Source of the DNA: Marmoricola sp.
GTDB taxonomy: Bacteria; Actinomycetota; Actinomycetes; Propionibacteriales; Nocardioidaceae
Direction: 5' to 3'
Assembly: GCA_025965315.1 (NCBI GenBank)
Contig: JAOPXD010000123.1
Coordinates: 1 to 34,014, forward strand
Length of the DNA stretch: 34,014 bases
The position numbers were made by a program, and so were the translations under genes. The notes under the pieces were generated by a model. The model worked only from the letters and a program-made list of their open reading frames with translations, was not told the origin of the DNA and searched no databases. Below are positions 1-8,053 of this stretch, one piece after another. Each line of letters begins with the position of its first letter. Positions within the stretch are counted from its first letter, which is position 1.

Positions 1-755
1 TCACCAAAGAGATCAACAACAACCCAGAGACAGCGCCTACGTCGCCCGGACTGACTTCCGGTCGAAGAACGCTGGCCGCCACGGGCGCCGCCGTACTGGT
101 GGCGGTGAGCGTCTGCGCGGCTGTTGCGCTCTCCCGTCATCACGCCGTACAGGACTCGCAGGTGCCTGTCACGCCTGCGGCAAGTCTCGCCGACTTCCCG
201 AGCACGATGGTGTCCGCGACCCGCAACTTCCTGGGAGGTTCGGACCTGGGCCCGGCAACCGTCGCTTCGTTCTCGTCACACGGGGCGCGGCTGGCAGCGG
301 GACACGTAGATGACGCAAGGTCGCTTGATGTCAGCTTCGGGTCGGACAGCACGCATTCCTGGAAGCTGTACGTCGGCCCGTCCGGCCAGGGCGCGGATTC
401 ACCGACGACGCGATGTGACTCGGTCCTCGGCGCGTCACTTCTCAGCTGCGACACTGGCAAAGCCCCTGACGGCGGCACGGCCGTGACGACGGTCGTGGTT
501 CTTCGGCTGAACTCGCAGCTGGGATCCGGGATCTACAGCCCCGCCGACGTCAAGTCGCTGACAGACGGTGACCTGCCCGACTTGCGCGTCGAACGAAACG
601 TTCGCGTCTTCCATCCGAGCGGTTCCATGACGAGCGTGACCGAGACTGTGGTCGCTCCGAAGAGCTTGGACCCGGCGGCAGTCTTCAGCTCGTCGCTTGC
701 CCAGATGACGAAGCTTGCGACGGACCCCGACGTCGAGGCGGTACCCGCGAAGTAG
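1..755 (+). CDS. Membrane-anchored protein of unknown function, 5' end outside window
   Basis: The reading frame is open from base 3 to the stop at 753-755, so the gene probably starts upstream of the window; the internal GTG at 99 lies inside the membrane segment and is a poor start. A short polar N-terminal stretch ending in Arg-Arg is followed by one hydrophobic helix (about bases 70-135, ending CAAVALS). The remaining about 200 residues are polar and predicted to lie outside the cell. Two Cys residues (near bases 415 and 448) could form a disulfide there. This topology, a short cytosolic head plus one helix and an extracytoplasmic domain, is common in proteins encoded next to ECF sigma factors, but no sigma or anti-sigma motif is visible, so I assign no function. 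Confidence 0.6.
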   Translation, partial: TKEINNNPETAPTSPGLTSGRRTLAATGAAVLVAVSVCAAVALSRHHAVQDSQVPVTPAASLADFPSTMVSATRNFLGGSDLGPATVASFSSHGARLAAGHVDDARSLDVSFGSDSTHSWKLYVGPSGQGADSPTTRCDSVLGASLLSCDTGKAPDGGTAVTTVVVLRLNSQLGSGIYSPADVKSLTDGDLPDLRVERNVRVFHPSGSMTSVTETVVAPKSLDPAAVFSSSLAQMTKLATDPDVEAVPAK

Positions 756-1667
756 TCACCCGCGGTGAGCCTGTGAGCTCGTCGGCGACACTGTCCGTCC
801 CCACTCAGGGTCGATTCCCAGGAGGCGCTCGCACTCGCCGATCAGGGACCGTCGGATCGGTTCGCCGCGCTCGCTGAACTCTCGCTGCATCGCGACGTAC
901 TCGGCCTTGCCCTCCGGTGTCTCGATCATCACGGGTGACCACGGCTCGCTGGTCGGGTCGAGGATCACTCCGGTGAAGTCGTACGGCGCGGCGCGCATGT
1001 CGAGGGTCCGGATGTCCCAGGCCAGGGCGAACGCGTCGGCCACCAGCTCGCTGGGGATCAGTGGGCTGAGTCGGAAGGCGTGCTTGTACAGATCCATCCC
1101 GGCATGGAGACAGCCCGGCTGCTCGAAGGCGACCCGGTCGTCGGATCCCGGCTGCAGCAGGTTCAGCGGTCGCGCCGGTTCGGTGAAGAACCGGAACGCG
1201 TCGAAGTGCGAGCACCCGATCCGGTGGCTCTCCACCACGGTGTCGGTCCCGCCGGTGCCGAGTCGCAGCGGCCAGTCGTGGCGCACGTCCTCGGTCCGGT
1301 AGACCATCGCCCACTCGTGCAGGCCGAAGCAGCCCAGGTTCGCCGGCCGGGAGGCGGTGGCGACGAGCAAGGCGTGGATGGAGTCGATCACCGGGCGCTG
1401 CGCAACGAGGTAGTCCGCCGTGACGCTCGCGGCGGCGTACCCCTTGAGGTCGTCGTACTCGGGAGCGTCGAGGAGAGCGACGCCGTACCCGGGGTGCCAA
1501 CGCCGCAGGGCTGCGGGTCGCTGCGCATATTAGGTGAACAGGAAGTCGTGCACCGGGTGCGACTCGCCGCGGCGCCGGCGTTCCAGGTGCGGCTGGATCC
1601 ACACGTCAACCCGCTCGGCGTGCGCACGGGCACGTTCGAGCCACTCGGAGCGGGGGAGGAACTGCAC
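756..1667 (-). pseudogene. 3-methyladenine-DNA-glycosylase-like protein, interrupted by an in-frame TAA
   Basis: Read from the GTG at 1667, the frame encodes a protein of about 303 residues resembling the actinobacterial proteins usually annotated as 3-methyladenine DNA glycosylase. The start region has SEWLERARAHAERVD, then HLERRRRGESHPVHDFLFT. The frame then meets TAA (bases 1532-1530, codon 46) and continues without shift as YAQRPAALRRWHPGYG and on to the normal-looking C-terminus (VIDSIHALLVATASRP, then CFGLHEWAMVYR). Family members, as I recall them, have Tyr at the stop position, so a single TAC-to-TAA type change explains it. Translation could restart at the ATG at 1391, but that product would lack the conserved N-terminal part. 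The start lies 20 bases after the stop of the gene at 1687-2997, so the two are probably co-transcribed. The glycosylase name is from memory of annotations; I see no helix-hairpin-helix motif. Confidence 0.65.
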
Positions 1668-1686
1668 GCCAGGAAGCGTATGCGGG

Positions 1687-2997
1687 TCAGGAGCCGGCGT
1701 GGCAGCCGACCGCTTGCTCGAAGGTCTTCGGCGTGGCGTAGTACGTCCCCGTCGGGTAGTAGTCACCCATGACCTGCTTCTCGGTTCCGAAGGTCGCGTC
1801 CTGGACGGCGTGGGTGAAGTCGGCGCGCGGCAGCATGTTGCGCATGTAGGCGATGCCCTTCGGGTCGAGGCCCCAGGGCAGCCAGGACACGCCGCACGCA
1901 GCAGTGGCGTTGGCAGGCCTGTCAGCCGCGGTCGAGATCGCGATCGTGAAGTAGCCGTTCCGGTCGACCTGGACGTCCTCGTCGTTGACGCAGCCGTAGG
2001 TCTGGGTGGTCCGGTTGGCCGTGCACATCGACCAGTAGCGCAGCTGCTGTCCACTGGTCGTCACGGGCTCCCCGTCGTAGGTCCGCGGAGTCGTCGGCAT
2101 CCTGCCCTGGAGCAGCAGCACCTTGCCCCACTCCTGGGAGAGGTAGGCGTAGACGTACTTGTTGTCGGCGTTCTCCCCGAGTCCACCCGGCAGCTTGCCG
2201 GTCAGCATCGCGATCAGCGGGGTCAGGGTGCTCGACGTGTACTGGTTCTCCGTCGGGTCGGTGGCGTAGCTCTGCACCACGTTGACGTAGCGCATGAAGT
2301 GCGGCTCCTGGGGTGCGAGCAGTCCTGTCGGCGGTAACGGCAGGCCGAGCCCGAGGCCCGCCAGGAAATCGGTGGCCGGCATCAGGTTCGGGAGCGGGTC
2401 CGGGCAGGTCGGCAGCTGGATCCTGGTGCCGTCCTTGAGCACGATGGCGAGGCCGGGTGCGGCCACGCCGCCGAAGGGACCGGTGCCGCTGTCAGGCAGG
2501 TAGATCCGGTACGCGAGCGCGAACCCGTACTTCGTGCCGTCGGTGCTGTTGTTGTACAGGGTGTTGGCAGGTCCGCCGCTGGCGGGGGCGCGCCCGTTGA
2601 CGATGTGGATCGTGTAGCTGCGCTTGATCGCGGTCCGGTCTGCGCCGACCCGGAACGGGTTCGTCGAGCCGGGGTCGGGCTCGATCTGGTCGTCGCGCAG
2701 GTTGCTCGCCGTCTGCAGCGCGACGCTGTAGGTCTGCAACGACATGTAGCGCGCGTGCGGGAACTGTCCGGTGATCTCGATCGAACCGCCTGCGGGCACC
2801 GGCACGAGGGCGCCGAGGTAACGGGTGGCCAGGTCGGGGAACAGGATGTTCTCCTTGTCCGCGCTCGGCTCGAGGACCCAGCCGCAGGACCGGTCGCGGG
2901 CGGGGTCGGACGCGCTCGCGCTCTGCAGCGGCTGGAGGAGTCCCACCAGGAGCAGGGCGAGCAGGGCAGCAAGAACAGAACGCTGGGAGGGGCGCAT
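1687..2997 (-). CDS. Secreted protein of unknown function with signal peptide
   Basis: A 436-residue protein starting MRPSQRSVLAALLALLLVGLLQPLQSASAS: positively charged start, hydrophobic core and an Ala-Ser-Ala-type signal peptidase I site near residue 29. The mature part contains an FPDLATRYLGALVPVPAGG block followed by ITGQFPHARYMSLQTY, the pattern of proteins resembling the DUF1254/DUF1214 superfamily, which form beta-rich extracytoplasmic domains of unknown function. At least four Cys residues in the C-terminal half could form disulfides. The start is the ATG at 2997; no Shine-Dalgarno sequence precedes it, and TAGCGT lies exactly six bases upstream (3009-3004 on the minus strand), consistent with a leaderless transcript. 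Function is unknown. Confidence 0.7.
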   Translation of the reverse strand: MRPSQRSVLAALLALLLVGLLQPLQSASASDPARDRSCGWVLEPSADKENILFPDLATRYLGALVPVPAGGSIEITGQFPHARYMSLQTYSVALQTASNLRDDQIEPDPGSTNPFRVGADRTAIKRSYTIHIVNGRAPASGGPANTLYNNSTDGTKYGFALAYRIYLPDSGTGPFGGVAAPGLAIVLKDGTRIQLPTCPDPLPNLMPATDFLAGLGLGLPLPPTGLLAPQEPHFMRYVNVVQSYATDPTENQYTSSTLTPLIAMLTGKLPGGLGENADNKYVYAYLSQEWGKVLLLQGRMPTTPRTYDGEPVTTSGQQLRYWSMCTANRTTQTYGCVNDEDVQVDRNGYFTIAISTAADRPANATAACGVSWLPWGLDPKGIAYMRNMLPRADFTHAVQDATFGTEKQVMGDYYPTGTYYATPKTFEQAVGCHAGS

Positions 2998-3003
2998 ACC
3001 AGG

Positions 3004-3023
3004 ACGCTACCGACCGATAGGCT
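3004..3023. promoter_or_regulatory. Overlapping divergent leaderless promoters
   Basis: The gap between two divergent genes is only 32 bp. On the minus strand TAGCGT (3009-3004) lies six bases before the ATG at 2997. On the plus strand TAGGCT (3018-3023) lies six bases before the GTG at 3030. Both fit the actinobacterial TANNNT -10 element with transcription beginning at the start codon. The -10 elements are eight bases apart, so polymerase could occupy only one at a time. No convincing -35 boxes are visible. Inference from spacing only. Confidence 0.45.
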
Positions 3024-3029
3024 CACCTG

Positions 3030-3830
3030 GTGCGTATCGCGAGGTTCACGACCGGAGAAGACCCCCAGTTCGGGGTGGTGACAGGCGAGGTCGACGAGCA
3101 CGGCATCCCCGACGAGGACTGCGTGATCGTGGCGCTCCAGGGCGACCCGTTGTACGTCGGTCTCCAGCTCACCCAGGTGGAGGTCCCGCTTGCCGACGTG
3201 CGCCTGCTGGCCCCGGTGCTGCCACGGAGCAAGGTGATCGGGATCGGCAAGAACTACGCCGCCCATGCCGCCGAGATGGGTTCCGAGGCACCTGCCGAGC
3301 CGTTGATGTTCATGAAGCCGAACACCAGCGTGAGCGGGCCGCTGGACCCGATCTTCTACCCGCGGCAGAGCACCGAGGTGCACTACGAGGGCGAGCTCGC
3401 GGTCGTGATCGGCCGGATCTGCCGGGACGTGCCCGCTGCCAAGGTCGCCGACGTGATCCACGGCTACACGGTGGCCAACGACGTCACCGCTCGTGACCTG
3501 CAGCGCTCCGACGTCCAGTTCACCCGGGCGAAGAGCTTCGACTCCTTCTGCCCGCTCGGGCCGTGGATCGAGACCGAGCTCGACGTCTCCGACCTGGCCA
3601 TCCGGACCTACCTGAACGGCGACCTCGTTCAGGACGGGACGACCGCCGACATGATCCACCACGTCCCGGCGCTGATCGAGTACGTGAGCTCGGTGATGAC
3701 GCTGCTGCCCGGCGACGTGATCCTCACCGGTACCCCCTCGGGTGTCGGTCCGATGCTGCCCGGCGACGAGGTCGAGGTCTCGATCGCCGGCATCGGCAAC
3801 CTGACGAACAAGGTGAAGCTGCGTGACTGA
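3030..3830 (+). CDS. Fumarylacetoacetate hydrolase family protein
   Basis: A 266-residue protein of the FAH superfamily, which hydrolyses or decarboxylates beta-keto-type acids with a divalent metal in the cytosol. The family core is complete: [16 protein letters not shown] in the N-terminal part, the metal-binding block [21 protein letters not shown], the Lys of [16 protein letters not shown], and [13 protein letters not shown] near the C-terminus. Length fits the single-domain bacterial FAHD1/HpcE-like group. Substrate cannot be told from sequence: fumarylpyruvate, acylpyruvate and oxaloacetate-type substrates are all possible. The GTG start has no ribosome-binding site and follows a leaderless -10. 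The last eight bases overlap gltX, so the two genes are probably translated together, a link often seen in actinobacteria. Confidence 0.88.
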   Translation: MRIARFTTGEDPQFGVVTGEVDEHGIPDEDCVIVALQGDPLYVGLQLTQVEVPLADVRLLAPVLPRSKVIGIGKNYAAHAAEMGSEAPAEPLMFMKPNTSVSGPLDPIFYPRQSTEVHYEGELAVVIGRICRDVPAAKVADVIHGYTVANDVTARDLQRSDVQFTRAKSFDSFCPLGPWIETELDVSDLAIRTYLNGDLVQDGTTADMIHHVPALIEYVSSVMTLLPGDVILTGTPSGVGPMLPGDEVEVSIAGIGNLTNKVKLRD

Positions 3831-5292
3831 CAAGATTGCTGGCGTCCGCGTCCGGATGGCTCCGAGCCCGACCGGCTCGCCGCACGTCGGGCTGGCCCGG
3901 ACGGCCCTCTACAACTGGGCGTTCGCCCGTCACCACGGCGGCACCTTCGTGTTCCGGATCGAGGACACCGACAAGGAACGCAACACCCAGGAGAGCTACG
4001 ACTCGCTCTTCGAGGTGATGGGCTGGCTCGGGCTGACCTGGGACGAGGGCCCGGACATCGGTGGTCCCTACGCCCCGTACCGGCAGAGCGAGCGCACCGA
4101 CATCTACCTCGACGTCCTCGCCCGGCTCAAGGCGGGCGGCTTCACCTACGACTGCTACTGCACCAACGACGAGGTCACCGCGCGCCGGAAGGCGGCCGAC
4201 TCCAAGATCCTCGGGTACGACGGCTTCTGCCGCGAGCTGACCGCGGAGCAGACGGCCGCGTTCGTCGCCGATGGTCGCCAGCCGGTGGTCCGGTTCCGGA
4301 TGCCCGAGGGCGAGATCACCTTCGACGACCTGGTTCGCGGGGACATCACCTTCCACACCGACAACGTGCCGGACTTCGCACTGGCGCGCGCCAACGGCGA
4401 CCCGCTCTACACGTTGGTGGCGCCGATCGACGACGCGCTGATGAAGATCACCCACGTGCTGCGCGGCGAGGACCTGCTCTCCAGCACTCCGCGCCAGATC
4501 GCCCTGTACGACGCGCTGATCGCGATCGGCGTCGCCGAGACGACGCCCCGGTTCGGCCACCTGCCGTACGTGATGGGGGAGGGCAACAAGAAGCTCTCCA
4601 AGCGCGACCCCGAGGCGCACCTGATGGCCTACCGGAACCAGGGCTTCCTGCCCGAGGGGCTGCTGAACTACCTGGCGCTGCTCGGCTGGGCGATCGCGGA
4701 TGACCGGGACGTGTTCACCCTCGAGGAGATGGTCGAGGCGTTCGACATCGCCCGGGTGAACCCCAACCCGGCCCGGTTCGACCTGAAGAAGGCCGAGGCG
4801 ATCAACGCCGCGCACATGCGGATGCTGCCGATCGAGGCGATCACGAAGCGGGCGCTGCCGTTCCTGAAGGCGGCCGGGGTCGTCGGCGATCCGATGTCCG
4901 AGTCGGACACCGAGCTCCTCGAGCTCGCGATGCCGCTCGTCGCCGAGCGGATCGGCAAGCTCACCGAGGTTCCCGAGATGCTGGGCTTCCTGTTCGCCAC
5001 CGAGGTCACCTACGACGAGGCCGACGTGGCCCAGGTGCTCGACACCGACGGACGAGTCGTGGTCGCGGCAGCCCGGCAGGCGCTGGCAGGGTTGTCCTCG
5101 TGGAGCACGGCGACGATCGAGGAGGCGCTGCGGGCAGCGCTGGTCGACGAGCTCGGCCTCAAGCCGCGCAACGCCTTCGGCCCGGTCCGGGTCGCGATCA
5201 CCGGGCGCAAGATCTCGCCGCCGCTGTTCGAGTCGCTCGAGCTGCTCGGTCGTGACGAGTCGCTGCGCCGCCTCGACTCCGTCCTGGTCTGA
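3823..5292 (+). CDS. gltX: Glutamyl-tRNA synthetase
   Basis: A 489-residue class I glutamyl-tRNA synthetase that charges tRNA-Glu (and, in organisms that use transamidation, tRNA-Gln) with glutamate. The HIGH-type motif is [11 protein letters not shown] (residues 14-24) and the KMSKS-type motif is KLSKR (257-261). The catalytic domain ([32 protein letters not shown]) is followed by the helical anticodon-binding domain. GTG at 3823 overlaps the end of the preceding hydrolase gene by eight bases. It lies about 1 kb upstream of the tRNA-Gln and tRNA-Glu genes, a fitting arrangement for an enzyme that probably charges both in this lineage. Confidence 0.97.
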   Translation: MTDKIAGVRVRMAPSPTGSPHVGLARTALYNWAFARHHGGTFVFRIEDTDKERNTQESYDSLFEVMGWLGLTWDEGPDIGGPYAPYRQSERTDIYLDVLARLKAGGFTYDCYCTNDEVTARRKAADSKILGYDGFCRELTAEQTAAFVADGRQPVVRFRMPEGEITFDDLVRGDITFHTDNVPDFALARANGDPLYTLVAPIDDALMKITHVLRGEDLLSSTPRQIALYDALIAIGVAETTPRFGHLPYVMGEGNKKLSKRDPEAHLMAYRNQGFLPEGLLNYLALLGWAIADDRDVFTLEEMVEAFDIARVNPNPARFDLKKAEAINAAHMRMLPIEAITKRALPFLKAAGVVGDPMSESDTELLELAMPLVAERIGKLTEVPEMLGFLFATEVTYDEADVAQVLDTDGRVVVAAARQALAGLSSWSTATIEEALRAALVDELGLKPRNAFGPVRVAITGRKISPPLFESLELLGRDESLRRLDSVLV

Positions 5293-5305
5293 GCACCCGG
5301 TCATT

Positions 5306-6256
5306 GTGGGGGACCGGGAGCCGGAGGGTCCGGAGACGTACGCGCTGACGCTGCGTACCGCCAGCTACGCCTGGTGGCGTGTGGTCATCGGTGTGCTGAT
5401 GATCGCGTTCTGGCTCCTTCTCGGATCGTCACTGGTGGCGATCCCGGTCCTGCTGATCGGTGTCGGGTTCGACCACACCGGGTCGTTCAGCGCGGCGTAC
5501 AACCAGGCTGCCGCGCTCAAGCACGTGGTCTGGCAGGGCCTGCTGGCGGTGAACCTGTCGCTCGCGTCGATGATCGTGCTCGCGAGCGTGTTGGTGCGGT
5601 TCCTGCACGGTGTCCCCGCGGCCCGGTTGGTCTCGGTGATGTCCAGGATCCGGTGGCGCTTCTTCTGGGCGTGCTTCGGCGTCGCGGTGATCGCGATCGT
5701 CGCCCAGCTGCTGGTGAGCGAGCTGCTTCCGCATGACCAGAACGGGCTCGACGACCACCCCAACCACCTGACCTCACGCCTGGTCGCGCTCGGTGTGGTC
5801 GTGCTGCTGACCACGCCGCTGCAGGCGATCGGGGAGGAGTTCGCCTTCCGGGGGTACCTGCTGCAGGCGTTCGGGGCACTGAGCCGTCGTCCGTGGGTCG
5901 CGGTACTGGCGAGCGGGCTGCTGTTCGCCCTGGCGCACGGTGTGCAGAACGCACCGCTGTTCCTCGACCGGTTGTCCTTCGGGCTGCTGGCCGGCTACAT
6001 CGTGCTGCGCACCGGAGGGCTCGAGGCCGGCATCGCCCTGCACATCTGGAACAACCTGGTCTCGTTCGGGCTGGCGCTGAGCCTGGGCAACATCGACGAC
6101 GTGCTGACCACGTCGAGCGCGTCGTGGTGGGACATCCCGCTGACGATCACGCAGAACGGTGTCTTCCTCGTCCTGGTCCTCGTGGTCGCGCGCAGGATGG
6201 GGATCACATCGTCGAAGACGGGATCCGTTTTGCTGCCCACGAGCCGGGCCGTGTAA
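5306..6256 (+). CDS. CPBP family intramembrane metalloprotease
   Basis: A 316-residue multi-pass membrane protein of the CPBP (CAAX-protease/bacteriocin-processing, ABI) family. All three signature motifs are present: EEFAFR (residues 177-182), FALAH in the following helix, and HIWNN further on, which supply metal-coordinating and catalytic residues inside the membrane. About six to eight hydrophobic helices are visible. I chose the GTG at 5306, 13 bases after gltX ends, rather than the frame-open position 5252 inside gltX, because the sequence before 5306 looks like gltX shadow. Substrates of actinobacterial CPBP proteins are mostly unknown. It is probably co-transcribed with gltX and followed by a hairpin at 6267-6294. 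Confidence 0.85.
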   Translation: MGDREPEGPETYALTLRTASYAWWRVVIGVLMIAFWLLLGSSLVAIPVLLIGVGFDHTGSFSAAYNQAAALKHVVWQGLLAVNLSLASMIVLASVLVRFLHGVPAARLVSVMSRIRWRFFWACFGVAVIAIVAQLLVSELLPHDQNGLDDHPNHLTSRLVALGVVVLLTTPLQAIGEEFAFRGYLLQAFGALSRRPWVAVLASGLLFALAHGVQNAPLFLDRLSFGLLAGYIVLRTGGLEAGIALHIWNNLVSFGLALSLGNIDDVLTTSSASWWDIPLTITQNGVFLVLVLVVARRMGITSSKTGSVLLPTSRAV

Positions 6257-6266
6257 GGTTTCACCT

Positions 6267-6294
6267 CGGTCCGACAGCCTCGACAGTCGGACCG
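6267..6294 (+). terminator. Hairpin after the protease gene
   Basis: Perfect 9-bp inverted repeat CGGTCCGAC / GTCGGACCG (6267-6275 and 6286-6294) with a 10-base loop, eleven bases after the CPBP stop codon and just before tRNA-Gln. There is no long T tract, as is usual in high-GC actinobacteria. Confidence 0.55.
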
Positions 6295-6300
6295 ATTTAG

Positions 6301-6372
6301 TGGGATATGGTGTAATTGGCAGCACGACTGGTTCTGGTCCAGTTAGTCAAGGTTCGAGTCCTTGTATCCCAG
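6301..6372 (+). tRNA. tRNA-Gln (anticodon CTG)
   Basis: A 72-base cloverleaf. Acceptor TGGGATA pairs with TATCCCA, discriminator G. The anticodon stem ACTGG/CCAGT encloses the loop TTCTGGT, giving anticodon CTG at 6334-6336, which reads CAG. The T loop is GTTCGAGTC. CCA is not encoded. Confidence 0.95.
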
Positions 6373-6429
6373 CGAGTACGACGATTTGGCTCCCTCTGGA
6401 AGCAGCAGATAGAGTCACGTCCGCTCCAC

Positions 6430-6502
6430 GCCCCCGTTGTGTAGTGGCCTAGCACGCCGCCCTCTCAAGGCGGTAGCGCGGGTTCGAATCCCGTCGGGGG
6501 TA
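6430..6502 (+). tRNA. tRNA-Glu (anticodon CTC)
   Basis: A 73-base cloverleaf. Acceptor GCCCCCG pairs with CGGGGGT (one G-U at the end), discriminator A. The anticodon stem CCGCC/GGCGG encloses CTCTCAA, giving anticodon CTC at 6464-6466, which reads GAG. The T arm carries GGTTCGAATCC. The 3' half from the first base of the anticodon loop (6462) through 6496 is duplicated exactly at 33740-33774, marking this gene as the likely integration site of the following island. Confidence 0.96.
6462..6496 (+). repeat. Left att-type direct repeat inside tRNA-Glu
   Basis: These 35 bases run from the first base of the anticodon loop to the start of the 3' acceptor strand and are identical to 33740-33774 in the same orientation. 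Core sites that begin in a tRNA anticodon loop and run into the T arm are typical of tyrosine-recombinase integration. The left copy belongs to an intact tRNA, as expected when an island restores the gene it enters. Confidence 0.85.
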
Positions 6503-6510
6503 CAGATGGA

Positions 6511-6552
6511 AAAGGCCTCCTGACCTGCGGAAACGCAGTTCAGGAGGTCTTC
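6511..6552 (+). terminator. Terminator of the tRNA cluster
   Basis: A long hairpin with a GAAA loop eight bases after tRNA-Glu: the arm AAGGCCTCCTGA-CCTGCG pairs with CGCAG-TTCAGGAGGTCTT over about 17 positions with one mismatch and one G-U pair. It lies on the island side of the left repeat core. Confidence 0.8.
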
Positions 6553-6658
6553 GCCATTTCGGTCCGGAGTCGTTGGGCAACAGATTGGCCACGCGAGGAC
6601 GAGCCGGACGGTCGATTTCACGGTGGAGAGTCAACGAAATCGCGCCATCGTCCATCAT

Positions 6659-6675
6659 GTTCAACAGCGTTGAAC
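6659..6675. promoter_or_regulatory. Imperfect relative of the island operator
   Basis: GTTCAACAGCGTTGAAC is a 17-bp palindrome with the same core as the island operator (TCAACASYGTTGA). Aligned on the centre it matches the consensus at 12 of 17 positions. The outer bases differ on both arms in a symmetric way, so it may be a weak or auxiliary site for the same repressor, or a site for another one. It lies about 140 bases upstream of the clear copy at 6803. Confidence 0.35.
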
Positions 6676-6695
6676 GTTCCGTCAGACCGGTACTA

Positions 6696-6735
6696 CCGCC
6701 CCGCCAGAACGGTAGTGCGAGTTCGAAATCCCGAC
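6696..6735 (+). repeat. Diverged tRNA-Glu-like fragment
   Basis: The stretch CGGTAGTGCGAGTTCGAA followed by ATCCCGAC (6710-6735) matches the 3' half of tRNA-Glu (6471-6495) at all but three positions plus one inserted A. The preceding bases CCGCCC also match the anticodon stem side. It cannot fold into a tRNA. It may be an old att copy from an earlier insertion or a decayed tandem tRNA-Glu. Confidence 0.5.
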
Positions 6736-6802
6736 TGGATTCGAAGGCGCGGGTTCGTTTCGGATCAGGTCTCCGATCCGGATGGTCCAGACGCCGACCA
6801 AA

Positions 6803-6819
6803 CGTCAACAGTGTTGACA
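6803..6819. promoter_or_regulatory. Island operator copy 1
   Basis: Core GTCAACAGTGTTGAC plus flanks, 16 of 17 matches to TGTCAACASTGTTGACA. It lies 106 bases before the GTG of the DapB-like gene at 6926. The TTGACA half (6814-6819) could be a -35 box, but no good -10 lies 16-18 bases on, unlike at copies 2, 3 and 4. Confidence 0.75.
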
Positions 6820-6925
6820 AGTGTCGCGTCTTCAGGTTGCCTGTCAAACATCTGGCGCCCGGTCTGCTCGTCGTAGATCAACACCTTCTGGCGCGAGTAT
6901 TCGAAGAAACTGAAGAGGATTTGCC

Positions 6926-8053
6926 GTGTCCATCAGAGTGCTGCATGTTGCGACGGGAAACGTCGGACGCATCGCGTTGCGCCAGTTGGTCGAAGATCCT
7001 CGGTTCGAGCTCGTCGGGCTAGTCGTATCTGATCCCGACAAGGTCGGGAAGGACGCAGCTCAGCTGTGCGACAGTGGAGTTGCGACTGGGATCCGTGCGA
7101 CGAGCGACCTCTCTGCCGCGCTTGAATTGAAGCCCGACGTGGTTTCGTACTGCGCTCTGGCGGAGATGCGCTTCTTCGATGCGCTTGAAGACCTCAAGGC
7201 GTGCCTTAGCGCCGGTGCGAACGTCGTCGCGACCTCTCCCGTCCCGTACTTGTATCCCTGGGGTACGCTCCCGAACTCGCTGGTCGAGCCGTTCGAAGCC
7301 CTCTGCGCAGAGCAAGGCGTCAGCTTGTTCGTCACCGGAGTAGATCCCGGCTGGGTCAATGACATGCTTCCTTTCGCCATTGCAAGCACGTGCCAGTACG
7401 TCGAGCAGATCGTGTGCTCCGAGATCGCCGACTATGCGTCGTATGACGGCGCGCCGGTGCTGTTCGATGTGATGGGGTTCGGCCTGCCGGTCGGTGAGGT
7501 GGCGATGCAGTTCAAGCCAGGAATGCTCACCGCCGCCTGGGGGCCGTCGATTCGGCAGCTCGCGACGGGCTTCGGTCTCGAACTCGACGAGATCACGGAG
7601 TGGTTCGAGCAGGAAGCCGCACCTGAAGATTTCGATGTCGCGGCCGGCACCATCGCCAGGGGCAGTGTTGCTGCGGTCCGATTCAGGATCACGGGGATAG
7701 CTGCGGGCAAGCCCGTCATCGTCGTCGACCACACCACCAGGCTCCGGCCCGATCTGCGTCCCGACTGGCCGCAGCCCGCCCAGGACGGCGGCTCGTATCG
7801 AGTCGAGGTCATCGGCGAGCCGTCGTACGTCGTCGACGTATGCCCCACAAGCCGCCTCGGCGATCACAACTACGCCGCTATTGCTTCGGCCGCTGGCCGC
7901 ATGGTCAACGCCATCCCGGTGGTCCTCGACGCGGCGCCCGGCATTCGGACCCCGCTTGACCTGCCGTTCATTACCGCTGACGGCATCTTTGCCACGTCCT
8001 TGTCCAACCGAACTGCCACGACACCACAGATAGGAAACCGATGGGACGCGTAG
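6926..8053 (+). CDS. DapB-like / 2,4-diaminopentanoate-dehydrogenase-like NAD(P)-dependent oxidoreductase (copy 1)
   Basis: A 375-residue protein with an N-terminal Rossmann fold (IRVLHVATGNVGRIAL, residues 3-18) and a C-terminal domain like that of 2,4-diaminopentanoate dehydrogenase. Actinobacterial relatives are usually annotated as dihydrodipicolinate reductase family, but this is not lysine-pathway DapB: it is about 100 residues longer. The reaction is unknown; oxidation or reduction of a small C=O or C=N substrate with NAD(P)H is the family expectation. A paralog lies near the other end of the island (30508-31593) and shares ATGNVG, ADKVG/PDKVGxDA and the FGxPV blocks. The GTG start is preceded by GAAGAGGA. 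Its last 13 bases overlap the SDR gene. Expression is probably under operator copy 1. Confidence 0.75.
   Translation: MSIRVLHVATGNVGRIALRQLVEDPRFELVGLVVSDPDKVGKDAAQLCDSGVATGIRATSDLSAALELKPDVVSYCALAEMRFFDALEDLKACLSAGANVVATSPVPYLYPWGTLPNSLVEPFEALCAEQGVSLFVTGVDPGWVNDMLPFAIASTCQYVEQIVCSEIADYASYDGAPVLFDVMGFGLPVGEVAMQFKPGMLTAAWGPSIRQLATGFGLELDEITEWFEQEAAPEDFDVAAGTIARGSVAAVRFRITGIAAGKPVIVVDHTTRLRPDLRPDWPQPAQDGGSYRVEVIGEPSYVVDVCPTSRLGDHNYAAIASAAGRMVNAIPVVLDAAPGIRTPLDLPFITADGIFATSLSNRTATTPQIGNRWDA

Larger units (their letters stand above)
6553..6925. other. Left-end noncoding region of the island
   Basis: About 370 bases without a credible gene. It holds a GGCAACA element (6576-6582, also present twice near the right end), an imperfect palindrome related to the island operator (6659-6675), a diverged tRNA-Glu-like fragment (6696-6735), several short inverted repeats (for example ACTACCG/CGGTAGT at 6692-6698 and 6710-6716) and the first clear operator copy (6803-6819). 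Open frames here lack ribosome-binding sites and coding character. Confidence 0.5.

Noticed and set aside
6803..6819. KstR or KstR2 operator
   Set aside because: The cholesterol regulators' sites as I recall them have the cores AACnnGTT and CAAGnnCTTG; this palindrome has an odd centre (CAACA-S-TGTTG) and a different length, so it points to a different TetR.
6449..6847. Open frames over and after tRNA-Glu
   Set aside because: They run through the tRNA gene and terminator hairpin on the minus strand and have no family resemblance.
6926..8053. Lysine-pathway dapB
   Set aside because: Too long, paired with a paralog inside a catabolic island, and the C-terminal half does not match dihydrodipicolinate reductase; only the Rossmann part is alike.
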